NCBI GenBank assembly: GCA_910589415.1
Contig: OU342638.1
Span: 15,726,014-15,790,013, forward strand
DNA from: Malachius bipustulatus
Lineage: Eukaryota; Arthropoda; Insecta; Coleoptera; Melyridae
Reading direction: 5' to 3'
Length of the DNA stretch: 64,000 nucleotides
The number at the start of each line of letters is the position of its first letter. Position 1 is the first letter of the stretch. Positions 11,062-22,801 of the stretch are shown in pieces. A model generated the notes under the pieces. The model had not been told where the DNA came from, made no database searches, and saw only the letters and a program-made list of their open reading frames with translations. The position numbers were made by a program, and so were the translations under genes.

Positions 11062-12719
11062 TTTATTTCATACAAAATGAAATATAAAAACCAAACCTGC
11101 TGTTGGTTTTTAAAATCAAACGAATGTTTTTAATAATTGAGTAAGCATGATTACTATGGATATATCAACTGAAAAGTTTATAGAAAACGACATATGAAAT
11201 CCATATATTGTTGGTTACCAGATAAATAGTAATAATAGATGAGGGAGTTAAGGAGTAATAACAGCCCAGTATAACTCCCAAGGGAGTTATGAATATGCAT
11301 GTTTATAGTTACGGTAACCAAACATTTATCTAGTTATAATGTATTAGTATGAAATAAATAAATAAACAGCACTCTACTATAAATGTCATCTTAGTCCTAA
11401 ATGGCTTGGTCTGGGCGCTAGGAGATGTCAAAATATCAATTCTGAAATTGTTAAGTGTTTGATTATATGTATTTTTGGGTTGAAATGAAAAGTGCCTTAC
11501 TAGTAATATGATAGGGCTATTTTGTAATATCATATAGGTACATTATTGCCAATATGCTAGCAAACTAATAAAAAATATATTATCTGTTATTGCCATTTTT
11601 TCTTGCGTGATTCTCACACCCACATATTATCGCACAACAAACCATTTTTTCCATCAGACAGTTAGATACTCACATTAAACTAATTTAAATTACTGGAACA
11701 TCTTCAAACTTCAAGTTTACGTCATTATTGCTGCCGAGTCGCATGCGCATGTATATAGCTATCACCTCACTGACGTCACAGGCTGCGCGCTGATACCTTG
11801 TTTATTTGTATCATGGTTTATAATTTTAAAAGCTAAACCACTGAAGCGATTTTGATGAAATTTATAGTTGCATGGATCATCATAAATGATTCATGATTAA
11901 TTCATCACCCTCTCTGTCTCTGTACATAATTACTTCACATCCATGAGACGTTTGAACGCCATTAATGAACATGCAGTTGAGAGTTGAGTAACGTATTTCA
12001 ATTCCAGCAATTTTAACCGAGGGCTGATTTCCATCATATATATGATCCGTGCGCCGAGTTATTCATGGGTGAGTGGGGAGAGCTTTAAGCCCAGATAATG
12101 CCATCACTGTAATAATTCAAGTCATTGTCATTGCGGGTCTGCCCACTAAACTTCTGCTGATCTAAGTTGTCAGGTTAAAGCATCACCCGGTAGATGGTGT
12201 ACAATGTCACAAGTCACTTAAAACCGGGTTAATGTTTTATTTGTAAGGCTCAAGTTGCAGCTCACAACAGTATAATACAGGTGAATATAAATCTTTCTAT
12301 ATCATAACATTTACCGGCAATTTTTGGAAGGGTCGGCCGCATGTGCATGTAGCAGGCTTGTGCTTGCTAGGTCGGCCCATTTTTAAAGCAAAAATAAAAA
12401 CAAGAAACAGCCACTGGGGTTTGGGGCACTGCACAGAATATGATACCATATAGTGTTGTGATTGTGAATTATTGTGGGTTTCGTTTTGGTTCTCGAAGTG
12501 AAAGGTTGAGATTCTCGTTCTCGTGTGGTGAAAATTTGAAAAAACGTGTTCACGTGTAGTCAAAAAGAAACTGAGGCAACTTGGTGAGCAATCCTTTCTC
12601 CCGTCTTTATTCCAAATCTAATAACTTTATCTCTTCCGGTCATCCTGATTTACTTTTTATTTTATTTTAAGATTCAATTATATGTACAAATCCTTTAAAT
12701 TCCCATAAGGGCAACCAAC
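11062..12719. other. Gene-free DNA upstream of the I-type LINE
   Basis: Includes a dispersed repeat at 11525-11815 that recurs at 60165-60482 (listed separately). The 5' untranslated region of the LINE must lie in the last few hundred bases, but its start could not be located. No other gene is recognised. Confidence 0.4.
11525..11815 (+). repeat. Dispersed repeat, copy 1 (pair with 60165-60482)
   Basis: About 290 bp aligns with 60165-60482 in the same orientation. Shared landmarks are TTTTGTAATATCATATA, CTAGCAAACTAATAAAAAA, TTCTTGCGTGATTCT, TATCGCACAACAAA and GGCTGCGCGC followed by CTTGTTTATTTGTATCAT. Neither copy encodes a protein. Confidence 0.7.
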
Positions 12720-14280
12720 ATGGCTGGCCCTGAGGGGGGCCCACCCCCCTTGGTGGATAAATTTTCATCCATTTTAACAATGATTTCACCCCTAATATCA
12801 GTAAAAACTAAACACATTATTGATGCAGTGAAAGACAAGACCCCTATTTCTTCAGAGGAAAGGGAATACATAGACGATGCTGTGAAAGAATTAGATAGTA
12901 TCTCGCATAAAAATACCGATCTTCATTTTGAAATTAAGTTTGTTACAAGTAAACTAATTGCGTATAAAAGAATGAAATTTGAATACTCTCTGACAGACTA
13001 TGGCCCATTTACGGTCATAGTAGAGGGTAAAAACAAAAACGTAGGCTCACTTCATCCAATGGATATTGGCAAAATTTTATACATGCATGATGTTAAAGGC
13101 GTCAAAAATGTAAATAAAAAGGGAAGAAATAGGATTGGTGTAGTGTTTAAAACAGCCTCAGAGGCTAATGAATTTGCACAACAAAACTCTATTAAACAAG
13201 AGTTTTCAGTTTTCATTCCCCAATCCCTTCTAACCTGTAGCGGCATAATCAGAAACATAGGCCACATGGTCACAGAAGACGACATAATTAATTTCGGTTC
13301 AACCGACAATAAAATGGAAATTATCTCTGCAAGAAGATTTAACAGGAAATCTATAGACTCTTCCGGTAACATGAGTTGGGTCCCTACTGGGACAGTTTTA
13401 ATCCAACTCCAGGGCACCAAACTCCCTCGTGAGGTTTCTATTTTCCATACTAAATCCGAAGTGACTGCATACGTTAAGCCATGCAACAATACAGTGTATG
13501 AACTGCTTAAGGTACGGCCATAGTAAAAAGTTATGCCGTGGCAAAACCAGATGCCCTAAATGTGGAGACCCCCATCACCTAAACGATTGCAAGTCTGTCA
13601 GTACCTGCTGTATCTATTGTAAGGAAGATCACTTGTCGTACGATAAGAAATGTAAGGAACTTGAGCGCCAAAAAAGAATCTCTGAATTGATGACCACCGA
13701 AAATATATCCTTCTATGAGGCAGCACAGCTTTTGTCCAAAAAAACTACTATGTCGCCCATTACTTCGAGACCACAAGATTTCCCCAAACTACAAACAAAT
13801 TCGTCTCTTAAACCCTCTATGGCTTCCAGTTCAAAGACCCCAATCACCTCTACCCCTAAGGCCCCATTCAATATCCCAAACCCCAAGGATAGAAAACACC
13901 CCATGCTAAATGAAGCAAGTAAATTCACCAAATTAGTCGCAAAAAAATTTAGACCCGCCCCCACCGAGGGTTACGACAAAGAAACGCATAAATCCCTTTT
14001 AATACCTAGCTCTAGCAGATCCCCCGTTAAAACTATCTATAATTTTAATATTTCCCAGAATGAAGAGCCAACGAGTGTATCCAATAAGGAAGACACAACT
14101 AATCAAATGGACACTTTTGATGAAAATACGAGACTCTTTTTCTCTACAAGCCCACAAGAAAAGCCCCGCTCGCAACTCAACGTTAATGATACTACAACTC
14201 AAAGCTTAAAGTTAAAACGCTCTTCAGTAACTGACACTGACAATAATGACAATCCCTTCAATTCTTCATTGGAACATTAG
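12720..14280 (+). pseudogene. LINE ORF1 (Gag-like, CCHC zinc knuckle), split by a +1 shift
   Basis: The first reading frame, 12720-13523 (267 codons), starts MAGPEGGPPPLVDKF and contains a long N-terminal region and a fold resembling the RNA-binding part of I/jockey Gag proteins. It ends just after KPCNN at about 13490. The continuation is in the next frame at 13498-14280. That frame begins with a zinc knuckle CMNCLRYGHSKKLC (CX2CX4HX4C), then CPKCGDPHHLNDC, then a Ser/Thr/Pro-rich tail. Skipping one A near 13485-13492 would join them smoothly, so either one base is inserted or a +1 frameshift is used. The product would package element RNA as a ribonucleoprotein. The tail overlaps the ORF2 start by 35 nt. 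Confidence 0.8.
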
Positions 14281-17200
14281 GTCTGTTTGGAGTAACAAGC
14301 ACTCCTTACAAATCCTAATCAAAGATCTCAAACCAAACATTATTGCCTTAAATGAAACCTGGCTTAGGCCACAATCTCAATTTCATCTAAATAAATATAA
14401 TATTATTAGGAGTGACAGACAGGATGGCTACGGAGGGATCGCTCTGGCCATCCTAAACAGGCTCCCGATGTCCCCGATTGATCTAAACAATATCACTGTC
14501 CCCGAAGGATTCCAGATCGTAGCAGCAGAACTACCGAGCCAAATAATAATATCAATATACAATCCACCCGATGTTACCCTCCCAGTACAAACCATGATGC
14601 GTATCTTCAACTCTTTCAACAAACCTCTCATTATAATCGGTGATTTCAATGCCCAGAATCCTCTTTGGGGATCAACAGACGTTAACCGAAATGGTCGTCT
14701 GATGAAAGATCTAATAGAAAATATGGACGTGGTAGTCCTCAACGATGGCAGTCCCACCAGATTTTGTTTAAATAAAACAAGTTGTCCTGATATAGCACTT
14801 TGCTCACCCGCTTTATCCCCTAATTTATCATTTCGGGTTATTTTTGATCCAGGAACAAGCGACCATTATCCCATTGTATGCTCTCCTCCTGATTCGAGCC
14901 AAATACTTACTAGCTTGCAAGTTCCAGAATCACATAACAAGTTTAACACTAAGAAAGCCAATTGGACCAAATTCTCGTCATATTTTGACAACTTAAGTAA
15001 CACTAATTTGACTTACCCGCAGCTTCATGAAGCCATTCTTGATGCTGCCCACAAAAGCATCCCTTTGAAAAATAAATCCCGGCCTTCAAATATACCTACC
15101 ACACCCTGGTGGGATACAGAATGTACTGCATTGGTTAAAAAACGAAAAGATAGTTACAACAAATTCATAAGCAACCCAAATGTAGAAAACTACATCGCAG
15201 TTAAAAAGGTCCGGGCTGAAACCAGAAAGATCCTGGTCACAAAAAAGAAAAACAGCTTTAAAAAATTTTGCGAGGGCATTTCCCCAAACATTTCTTGCTC
15301 GGAAACTTGGAAAAAGGTCAGACAATTCTCCAGTCCTATTTCTCGAAGCAACCATGTAACTCCTTTGAACCCAGACATAGGTATTGAACTTCTCAATCAG
15401 TTAGCCCCCCCTATCATCCCAGAGAGAGAAGACCCCGCAATGCCAAATTTTTCAAATCAAATATCTCCTCCGTTCACTATGGAAGAAATAGAGGCAGTTA
15501 TAGATCGGAAAGATACCTCCCCAGGAGAAGATGGCATTACATTCTCCATGATATTCCATTTGCCCTCAAAATTTTTACTCATTCTAATCGAGACTTTCAA
15601 TAGCATCTTAAGAAATCGATCATCAAAACTGCCAGAGCAATGGAACGTAGAGCTTATACTCCCAATTAACAAAGTTGGAAAAAATCCAAACATGACCTCA
15701 GGTTGGCGCCCGATCGCGATGACTTCATGCATTCGCAAAACCTTGGAAAGCATAATCAAATCACGTATCGATTGGTTTCTGGAGAACAGAAACAAAATCT
15801 TTAAGTTTCAAACAGGGTTTAGGAAAGGTAAATCAACCTACGACAATATAATCCATATATACAGTAAAGTGATCGCTAATTCTGCATCCAAGATAAAGAC
15901 TGTCTTAATAATACTTGACATAAAATCTGCATATGACAATGTTATCCCATCCATACTAATAGAAAAACTCGCTAAAATTGGCATAGCAGAAGATTTATCC
16001 CTTTTAATCTTGAAAATCCTCACAGAAAGGAAAATTAAATTGAAAGACCCCCACTCTGCCACTTGGCTAGGTCCAGTAAGCGGGACAAAAGGACTCCCTC
16101 AAGGATCCCCACTGAGCCCGCTATTGTTTAACATTTATATCAATGATTTACATCTAGCTACGAACGGAAACGTAGAAATTTTACAATATGCCGATGATAT
16201 TGCAATAATGTCATCCAGTCCCAATCTAACCAACACAATCGAGGACATTAATGAGAATCTCACTAGAATCGCTGACCATCTGGATAGTCTAGGACTAAGT
16301 CTCTCAATAGACAAATGCGAGGCGATAGTGTTCGAAAAACAAGCATCACGAATCAGGAATCCTATTACCATAGGTAACAGAGCTATACCATATAAGGACA
16401 AAATCAAATATCTAGGGGTAATATTTGATAAGAGAATGAACTTTAAGGCTCACATCGAACACAAAATAAGCCAAGCATCCAAGGGAATCAACATCATGAA
16501 AGCTCTCTGCCGAGTCAAGTGGGGAGGCCATCCGACAAACATGATGAACATATACAAGGCTCTAGTTCTTCCTCACCTTGACTATGCAAGCTTCCTGTTT
16601 GGCTTTGCAACCAAAGCAAGTCTCGCTAGTATAGATAGAATACAGAACCAAGCCATTAGAATTGCCCTGGGATACATGAGATCCACACCGATCAACATAA
16701 TACTATCGGAAAGCGGCCAAATTCCATTACATTTCAGAAGGAAATGGCTAGCAACCAAATGTACTGCGAAATACATTAGTTGTAACAACAACCCCGTAAA
16801 AAAGAGTCTAACTAACCTATACACCAGTTATAACTTGCACCCTGAACTCTGGCTAGGTGACAACACATGTTACCTAACGGATGCATTTGACAATACAATC
16901 TCGAAAATTGAAAAGATCGAACAACTCCCTAATTTACCCTGTTATCTATTCGACCCACTTACACAAATTTTTAAACTACAAATTCGATTTCCCCAACTTC
17001 CCGCATCTCTTTCTCTGAACACAGAGTTCAATTATCTCCATCAAAATAATTGGCCAGAATATACTGCCTTTTTTACAGACGCCTCTGTAGACAGAGACAA
17101 CAAAGTAGGGATAGGAGTATTTTGCCCAAAATTAAACATCCGCTACTCAGCAGCTCTACCCCAAATGAGCATCTCGAATGCAGAACTGGAAGCGATTTCG

Positions 17201-17890
17201 GTCGCTATCAGCGAAATCGATAAAAGATCGATACGAAAAGCTATAGTCTACTCAGATTCAAAAAACGCACTGGACAAACTTCAATTCAGAAACATCAATG
17301 CAAAATCAGACTACCTAACCTTAAATATAAAAGACAGATACTATAGTCTTGTTTCCAAAAAACAATCATCCATAATTTTCTGCTGGATTCCCAGCCACAC
17401 GGGGATAAGGGGAAATGAAATCGCCGACAAACTCGCAAACGAGGGTAGGGACCTAGTTATAAGAGAGAAGAAAATCAACTACAATGAAATCCTTCCAACA
17501 TTGAAGGAAGACATTCTGCACGATTGGACAACCCGATTCAAAGAAATATCAGCAAATAAAGGCAAGAATTACTTCTCATCGGTAGAGGTCCCTCTCAACA
17601 AACCATGGTTTCACAAAATTAAAGAATTGAACCGCAGATCCATTACAACCTTATCTAGACTGAGAAGCAACCACTGCGCTGTCCCTTACCACCTACACAA
17701 AATCAAGGCCTCCGCCTCAGATAGATGTAGCTGTGGAGAAATAGGGGATGTCTTTCACTACTTTTTTACTTGTAAGAACATAGAAAACAAGATTAAACAA
17801 TTTCACAACAAAATTGCTCCTACGTTTTCTCAAAACCCATTTGGGCTTCATTCCCCAAGCAGCAAAATTGGTCGTTTCTGCGAAGATTAG
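14246..17890 (+). CDS. I-superfamily LINE ORF2: APE endonuclease, reverse transcriptase, RNase H
   Basis: An uninterrupted 1214-codon frame starts at the ATG at 14246. The N-terminal APE-type endonuclease carries WNIRSVWSNK near residue 9, LNETWL near 36, GDFNAQNPLWGS near 131 and SDHYP near 208; it nicks target DNA. The reverse transcriptase includes FQTGFRKGKST, LDIKSAYDNV, GLPQGSPLSPLLFN and YADD (residues 648-651). An RNase H domain follows, with FFTDAS near 943, SNAELEA, YSDSKNALD near 1003 and WIPSHTGIRGNEIADKLA near 1047. The end has a CX1CX7HX4C knuckle (CSCGEIGDVFHYFFTC, near 1162). APE + RT + RNase H with a knuckle-bearing ORF1 points to the I superfamily rather than jockey proper. 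ORF2 looks intact; the damaged part of this copy is ORF1. Confidence 0.93.
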   Translation: MTIPSILHWNIRSVWSNKHSLQILIKDLKPNIIALNETWLRPQSQFHLNKYNIIRSDRQDGYGGIALAILNRLPMSPIDLNNITVPEGFQIVAAELPSQIIISIYNPPDVTLPVQTMMRIFNSFNKPLIIIGDFNAQNPLWGSTDVNRNGRLMKDLIENMDVVVLNDGSPTRFCLNKTSCPDIALCSPALSPNLSFRVIFDPGTSDHYPIVCSPPDSSQILTSLQVPESHNKFNTKKANWTKFSSYFDNLSNTNLTYPQLHEAILDAAHKSIPLKNKSRPSNIPTTPWWDTECTALVKKRKDSYNKFISNPNVENYIAVKKVRAETRKILVTKKKNSFKKFCEGISPNISCSETWKKVRQFSSPISRSNHVTPLNPDIGIELLNQLAPPIIPEREDPAMPNFSNQISPPFTMEEIEAVIDRKDTSPGEDGITFSMIFHLPSKFLLILIETFNSILRNRSSKLPEQWNVELILPINKVGKNPNMTSGWRPIAMTSCIRKTLESIIKSRIDWFLENRNKIFKFQTGFRKGKSTYDNIIHIYSKVIANSASKIKTVLIILDIKSAYDNVIPSILIEKLAKIGIAEDLSLLILKILTERKIKLKDPHSATWLGPVSGTKGLPQGSPLSPLLFNIYINDLHLATNGNVEILQYADDIAIMSSSPNLTNTIEDINENLTRIADHLDSLGLSLSIDKCEAIVFEKQASRIRNPITIGNRAIPYKDKIKYLGVIFDKRMNFKAHIEHKISQASKGINIMKALCRVKWGGHPTNMMNIYKALVLPHLDYASFLFGFATKASLASIDRIQNQAIRIALGYMRSTPINIILSESGQIPLHFRRKWLATKCTAKYISCNNNPVKKSLTNLYTSYNLHPELWLGDNTCYLTDAFDNTISKIEKIEQLPNLPCYLFDPLTQIFKLQIRFPQLPASLSLNTEFNYLHQNNWPEYTAFFTDASVDRDNKVGIGVFCPKLNIRYSAALPQMSISNAELEAISVAISEIDKRSIRKAIVYSDSKNALDKLQFRNINAKSDYLTLNIKDRYYSLVSKKQSSIIFCWIPSHTGIRGNEIADKLANEGRDLVIREKKINYNEILPTLKEDILHDWTTRFKEISANKGKNYFSSVEVPLNKPWFHKIKELNRRSITTLSRLRSNHCAVPYHLHKIKASASDRCSCGEIGDVFHYFFTCKNIENKIKQFHNKIAPTFSQNPFGLHSPSSKIGRFCED

Positions 17891-18540
17891 GAAATTCTGT
17901 CCTATTTTAGTCAAAACTACTTATATTTTACTTAATTTTCGACTTTCAAGTATTTTATGAAGTAATATTTTAGTCAGTTTTTTACTTTGAAGACATTTAA
18001 CTTATAAGTAAATGTTGTAGGAAATAATAGGTAATTTTACTAATAAAAATACCTTATGGTAAAATTTACCAACAGGGTGAATATAGGGTATTACATAAGA
18101 CTATTTGACCAAATTGTTTACCAATTTCTGACTTCAAAGTTATATTAACCATACAGTCGATAATAAGTAAATTAGGGTTGGTAATTAATTTCCCTATATT
18201 CACCTTGAAAGTAAAAATGACTTTGAAGGCCACAAATGGGAAAATTTTCCATTTACATTTATCCATATGAATGGACATAGACCAATTAAGTCATTATTCA
18301 CAAAAATCTTACTTCAAAGTAACTGCGTATCGTATCATTCAAGTCAAATGATTCTGGGAAAATTAAACATAAATTTTTACGTAATTTTACTTCCAGTTTT
18401 TCAACTAGCAACAAAAAGAAATTAATGCCAAGTTAATCGTAATTAAATTCCAAGTACCTACTTAATTCAATGAAAAGTGTTTGGTAATTTAGCTTGATGT
18501 ACTGAACTAATAAAGGCCAGTATAAATTTTTAAATCCAAA
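17891..18540. other. LINE 3' region and AT-rich DNA with recurrent ACTTTGAAGT words
   Basis: No simple tail marks the 3' end of the I-type LINE. The stretch contains several copies in both orientations of ACTTTGAAG / CTTCAAAGT and of GTAAAATTTACC-like words. A short inverted pair, AACAGGGTGAATATAGGG (18069) and CCCTATATTCACC (18192), is also present. It may be another motif-array element, but its ends cannot be fixed. Confidence 0.35.
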
Positions 18541-19930
18541 AGAAGAAGTACCTTATACCTAGTGCAATTTTATTTTCCTCCCCTTCCATATGTATGTGTA
18601 TGTAACGTAACCTCACTTTGATGTGGAGTACGTGGACCCTTCCGGCCCGTGAAGGAAGATTTTTTGTTTGCTTCCCCCTTATGTGGAATCCCATTAATTG
18701 GTTAATGTTAATAAGTTATTTTATATCAAATTATTACATTTGTTGTTTAAGAATTAATTTACTTATATTTTTCCTGCATTACAAAAACCTGATAGGTACC
18801 TACTGACATACCTAATTTAAAATAATACAGGTACTCCTCTAAATTGAAGCTGTTTCAAGTAATTTTTATTTATAGCATATAGGTATAAGATAAGGTACAA
18901 ATAACCATAATCACAACATGTCAACATGGCACTCCAGCCAGGTAGTCCAGCAGGTACAAGCAACACCTGACCAACGAGCCTGAAGATAGCTCCGAGAGGT
19001 CGATAGAGCATATTCCCGTACACGGTTGCCACGTTCTACAAGCAGTTCAGTGGGATTTTAAAACAAGTTTCATGCATTTAATTGGCAATGAACCTCGAAT
19101 TATTACAAATTAGTCTTTGCTTTTTAGATGTACCTCCGACAAACAGCGGTGCGTAAATGTCCAGGGACGGAGATATTATAGAATTTTTTTTTATTCCTCG
19201 CCCATATCTTTAAGTGCGAAATTAATTTTTACTGTCTGGCAACAGTGCACTGGAATAAACAGTACTATCGGTGCTAGTTCTTTGCGCTAACTTCACGCGT
19301 AAAATCCGCCCTAATAACCTACCTATTCGAAGGACTCCATGTTTATATCCTAATATTAATCAATAGTTTTTGCTGTTACAATGAAGTATAACGTTCCAAG
19401 AAGTGAAATACGAAAACACAATATTACTGCAAAATAATTACATAAAACCTACCTTCCAAATCTGAAAAAAATTTTTTTTTTTGTTTTTTCTTTTGAAAAA
19501 AAAAAGGTTTAAACTGCCTAATTCACGAGGCGCGCTTGTTATTTACCACCTATAATCATAAGTTTCCTCGGAAAATTTCACTGGCATGTAAATTGGCACT
19601 TGGCATCACGTACCTACCTGCACCTGCACGTTATTTCCAAACAATCAACATCCGTATCCATATTCTTTGAGAACCTCCCTTCTTCATTTTATGCTGTGTG
19701 AGCAGAAGACTGACTGACGGTGACGACTAGAAATAATAGACTTGCGCGCCAACAGCGTGTTCAGAATTCAGAGCGCATCAGACGGAACAGAATCCGATAG
19801 AAAGACTTGAAAAGAGATAAACTATTTAAAATTCACGGCCTCTTGTTGCTTAGTGGCTATTCGGCTATTGGCCTCTCTCTCACTCGCAAGGTTTATATTA
19901 CCTATTTTAACTAAGTATTATAGCAATATT
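18541..19930. other. Gene-free DNA with one old repeat end
   Basis: Positions 19045-19310 align with the outer arm of the giant inverted repeat at 6540-6760 (shared CAGTGGGATT, AATTGGCAATGAAC, ACAAATTAGTCTTTGC). Nothing else is recognised. Confidence 0.5.
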
Positions 19931-19959
19931 GACTTAACTTCATAGTAATAATTTCCAAA

Positions 19960-20111
19960 TATGTCGACGAATTTACGTAATATCTACTCTCACTTTGGTC
20001 TTCGTGACGTAAATTCTAGGTAAATTTTACGTAATTTAGGTTAGGTGAATTAGATTAGTATACCTAAATTACGTCGAATCGACGTAAATTTAACCTAAAA
20101 TGCTGCTTGGG
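19960..20111. mobile_element. Right end of a motif-array element with TTACGTAAATTTA words and GCTGCTTGGG terminus
   Basis: The end TGCTGCTTGGG at 20101-20111 is preceded by repeated, partly palindromic words AATTTACGTAAT, GACGTAAATT, AAATTTTACGTAATTT and ACGTCGAATCGACGT. The complement of the terminus, CCCAAGCAGCA, matches the CCCAGGCAGCAA end of the element at 20526. No left end was found, so this is a truncated or very diverged copy. Confidence 0.5.
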
Positions 20112-20525
20112 TCCCTTTTCTTTGAACATGTCTCTTCAAACTCTATTTCCTCCATAACAAATTTCATTAATTCAGCTAACATAGAAATCTAAACCAAATC
20201 ACAATCCTCCCACTCACTCTTAGCCGAAGTTAAACCATAACAAACATAATGAACAAATCAATCATTAAATAATCTACAGGTCCGAGGGAGGAGAGGAAAA
20301 GCCTTCGACCCTCTTAATTGAGGCTTCCCTGGACAAATTTCTCAACATTCCAATCAACACCGACCCAAACTCCTTGGGCGGACTGGCCAAGTAGCCTACG
20401 AGCGCGGCTAAATCCCTCCCTCTCGGGCCGAGTCCAGAGGGAAAAGAAGAAGAAGAAGAAGATACCATATACCGTGCCACTACCAAATAACTACACTAAA
20501 TAACACCATACCACACCACTACCAA

Positions 20526-21589
20526 CCCAGGCAGCAATCGAACATTCACTGAATGTTAAAAATGAACATTCAGCCAATGTTAGAAACGACAGATTCGTGA
20601 ACATTCAATGAAGGTTAGTTTTAAATGTTCAGTGAATGTTCAGATTTAAGCTTTAGTGAACATTTATAAATGAATGTTTACTGAACATTCAAAAATGAAC
20701 ATTCAGCCAATGTGAAAAACGACAGATTCGTAAACATTCAATGAATATTAGTTTTAAATGTTGAGTGAATGTTTGTTTTTTTTTTTTTATCAAACTGATC
20801 ATCACTAAGAATTGTATTACCTATATGGAGCTGAAAAGCTGAAAAAAATAATACTTACTATGTAGGTGTATTCCATTTATCAATCCATCAGTGAACAATA
20901 TAAATTATTATTATTATTATAAGGTCACATTTGCTCTTCCGTGTTGTTTTTCTTCTTCCTGTCTACATCATAATACCTACCTACCTATAATACCTGGGAT
21001 GAAGAATTAGATTAGTTTGCATCACTCTCTGCACCTTCCCTCTCCGACCAGACAAGCATAAAATACTTAGCTTGCTGATAATTTATTGTGACTTTTATAC
21101 CTTTACATAGGTATATTCATAGTTTAGAAAAACAAGATGAAATGCCAAGAATAACGGACATATTGAATTGAACACAAGAAGACTGGGACTGGGAATGAAA
21201 TAGACAAGAGAGCTGCGCGCGCAACACCTCGTTGGAATAATTATAATAATATAATTCTGGTTTTTATCAATTTTTAAGCCAAATATTTTCGTTTCAGCAT
21301 GTGATTTTCCAATTTTTTTTGGTATATGTTATTTACCTGATGTCAGTGTACCTGTATGTAATTGCGTGCAATAAACATTTCATCTTAAACATTGTATGAA
21401 TGTTAATTAAACATTGCATTTTGAATGTTCAGTATCTAATGTTCAATGAATGTTTATTCAAGGTCTGAAAACGAACATTAGAATCTGAACGTTGACTGAA
21501 TATTCGGAACGTCTGTTTAACATTAGAGCAATGTTTAATGTTCGGTGAACATTTAGGGAACATTCAGTGAACATTCCTTGCTGCCTGGG
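20526..21589. mobile_element. Motif-array element with CCCAGGCAGCAA termini and GAACATTCA arrays
   Basis: Termini CCCAGGCAGCAA (20526-20537) and TTGCTGCCTGGG (to 21589) are perfect inverted repeats. About 240 bp inside each end consists of repeated palindromic words built on GAACATTCA / TGAATGTTC (20539-20772 and 21385-21578). The middle 600 bp is ordinary AT-rich DNA without a transposase frame. No convincing target duplication is visible. It is a non-autonomous DNA transposon of undetermined superfamily. Confidence 0.8.
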
Positions 21590-22252
21590 AAATAATACAC
21601 TAGATAAATAATACGTGCAGCTCCCGGCTCCCGCTATTTATATGTAATAAAAAATGGGTACAAAAAAGTGACGTCATCTGTTGCCTTGATCGTTAACTGG
21701 AATTTAAAAAAATCACGGATATTGCAAATGTCACGGACATAATAATATTATGTGGAGTTCTTGGGTTCCGGTAATGATAATTATCACTTTCGTGTATTTA
21801 TATAGTAAATATACACCGTTCACTTATTATAAAAGAATTGGGTTGTTTTTGTTTTTAGTTTAGGGTGATAGAAATCACTGGCACTGGGTATAACCGCTGT
21901 CAATCATTGACTGGAGTTTGGTTATGTCTCTTTTTTATGCCAAGGAACAGGACATAGTTGCCAGATGGATTTTTGATATTTTTGGTATTCTTCTTGTTAT
22001 ATTTATATTTACATCTTTGAGGTTGGGGGCTTTTTATTTTGAATCATATAGTCACATATTGCAATTTTTAACTAGAACGCAATGTCGCTGGATCTAAGAT
22101 CTTAAAATCTTAAGCTTATTTTCATAAGAGTTTGAGAAAAAGGTTATCATGTAATTTTGCCAAGTTAGGAAAATACACAAATGTACTTTTTGAATATAAA
22201 ATAAAAAACTTGAATCAATTATATTAATTTATTTATAATGAATTATATTATA

Positions 22253-22801
22253 TACAGGGTGTTAGTTAAGTACGGGGCCAAACTCCAAGGGGTGCTTCCT
22301 TGACTGATTTTAAGAAGAAAAGTTCAAATAAACATGGGTCCAAAAATGCATATTTTTCAAGATACAGGGTGTCAAACTTTTATTTTTTTTTCTCGAAAAC
22401 AAAGCAAGATATGAAAAAAACTCAAGAGATAAAATAGTTGTGTTTCTAGTTGCTTAATTCGAAAAAAATACAAAATTTAAAAAAAAGTCAGTGGCGCCCA
22501 ATTTTTTAATCAAAAATATTAGTTAGACTGTCTTCCGGGACGCCACTGGAATTAATAATTTTAATCTAATTGGGGCTAAATTACCCTCTTGTTATTACAA
22601 ACAGAACTGCCAAATTTCAACAAAATTGATTGAAAGAGTTTAGAGATATTCACGAACATTCGAATTTTTTTTTAAAGTTTGACACCCTGTATCTTGAAAA
22701 ATATGCATTTTCGGACCCATGTTTATTTGAACTTTTCTTCTTAAAATCACTCAAGGAAGCACCCCTTGGAGTTTGGCCCCGTACTTAACTGACACCCTGT
22801 A
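22253..22801. mobile_element. TACAGGGTGTTAG foldback MITE, copy 2
   Basis: Same length and structure as 9656-10204, with only a handful of differences seen by eye (for example CTTGACTGA against CTTGAGTGA near the left end). It is TA-flanked and inserted in copy A of the TACACCGTTCAC element. Confidence 0.85.

Noticed and set aside
20274..20503. ORFs on both strands near 20.3-20.5 kb
   Set aside because: Composition reflects a GC-richer patch ending in an AAG run; no recognisable product. Possibly the 3' end of an old retroelement.
20526..21589. Possible CRISPR-like array from spaced repeats
   Set aside because: The repeats are palindromic, irregularly spaced and in both orientations inside a eukaryotic transposon; there are no regular spacers.
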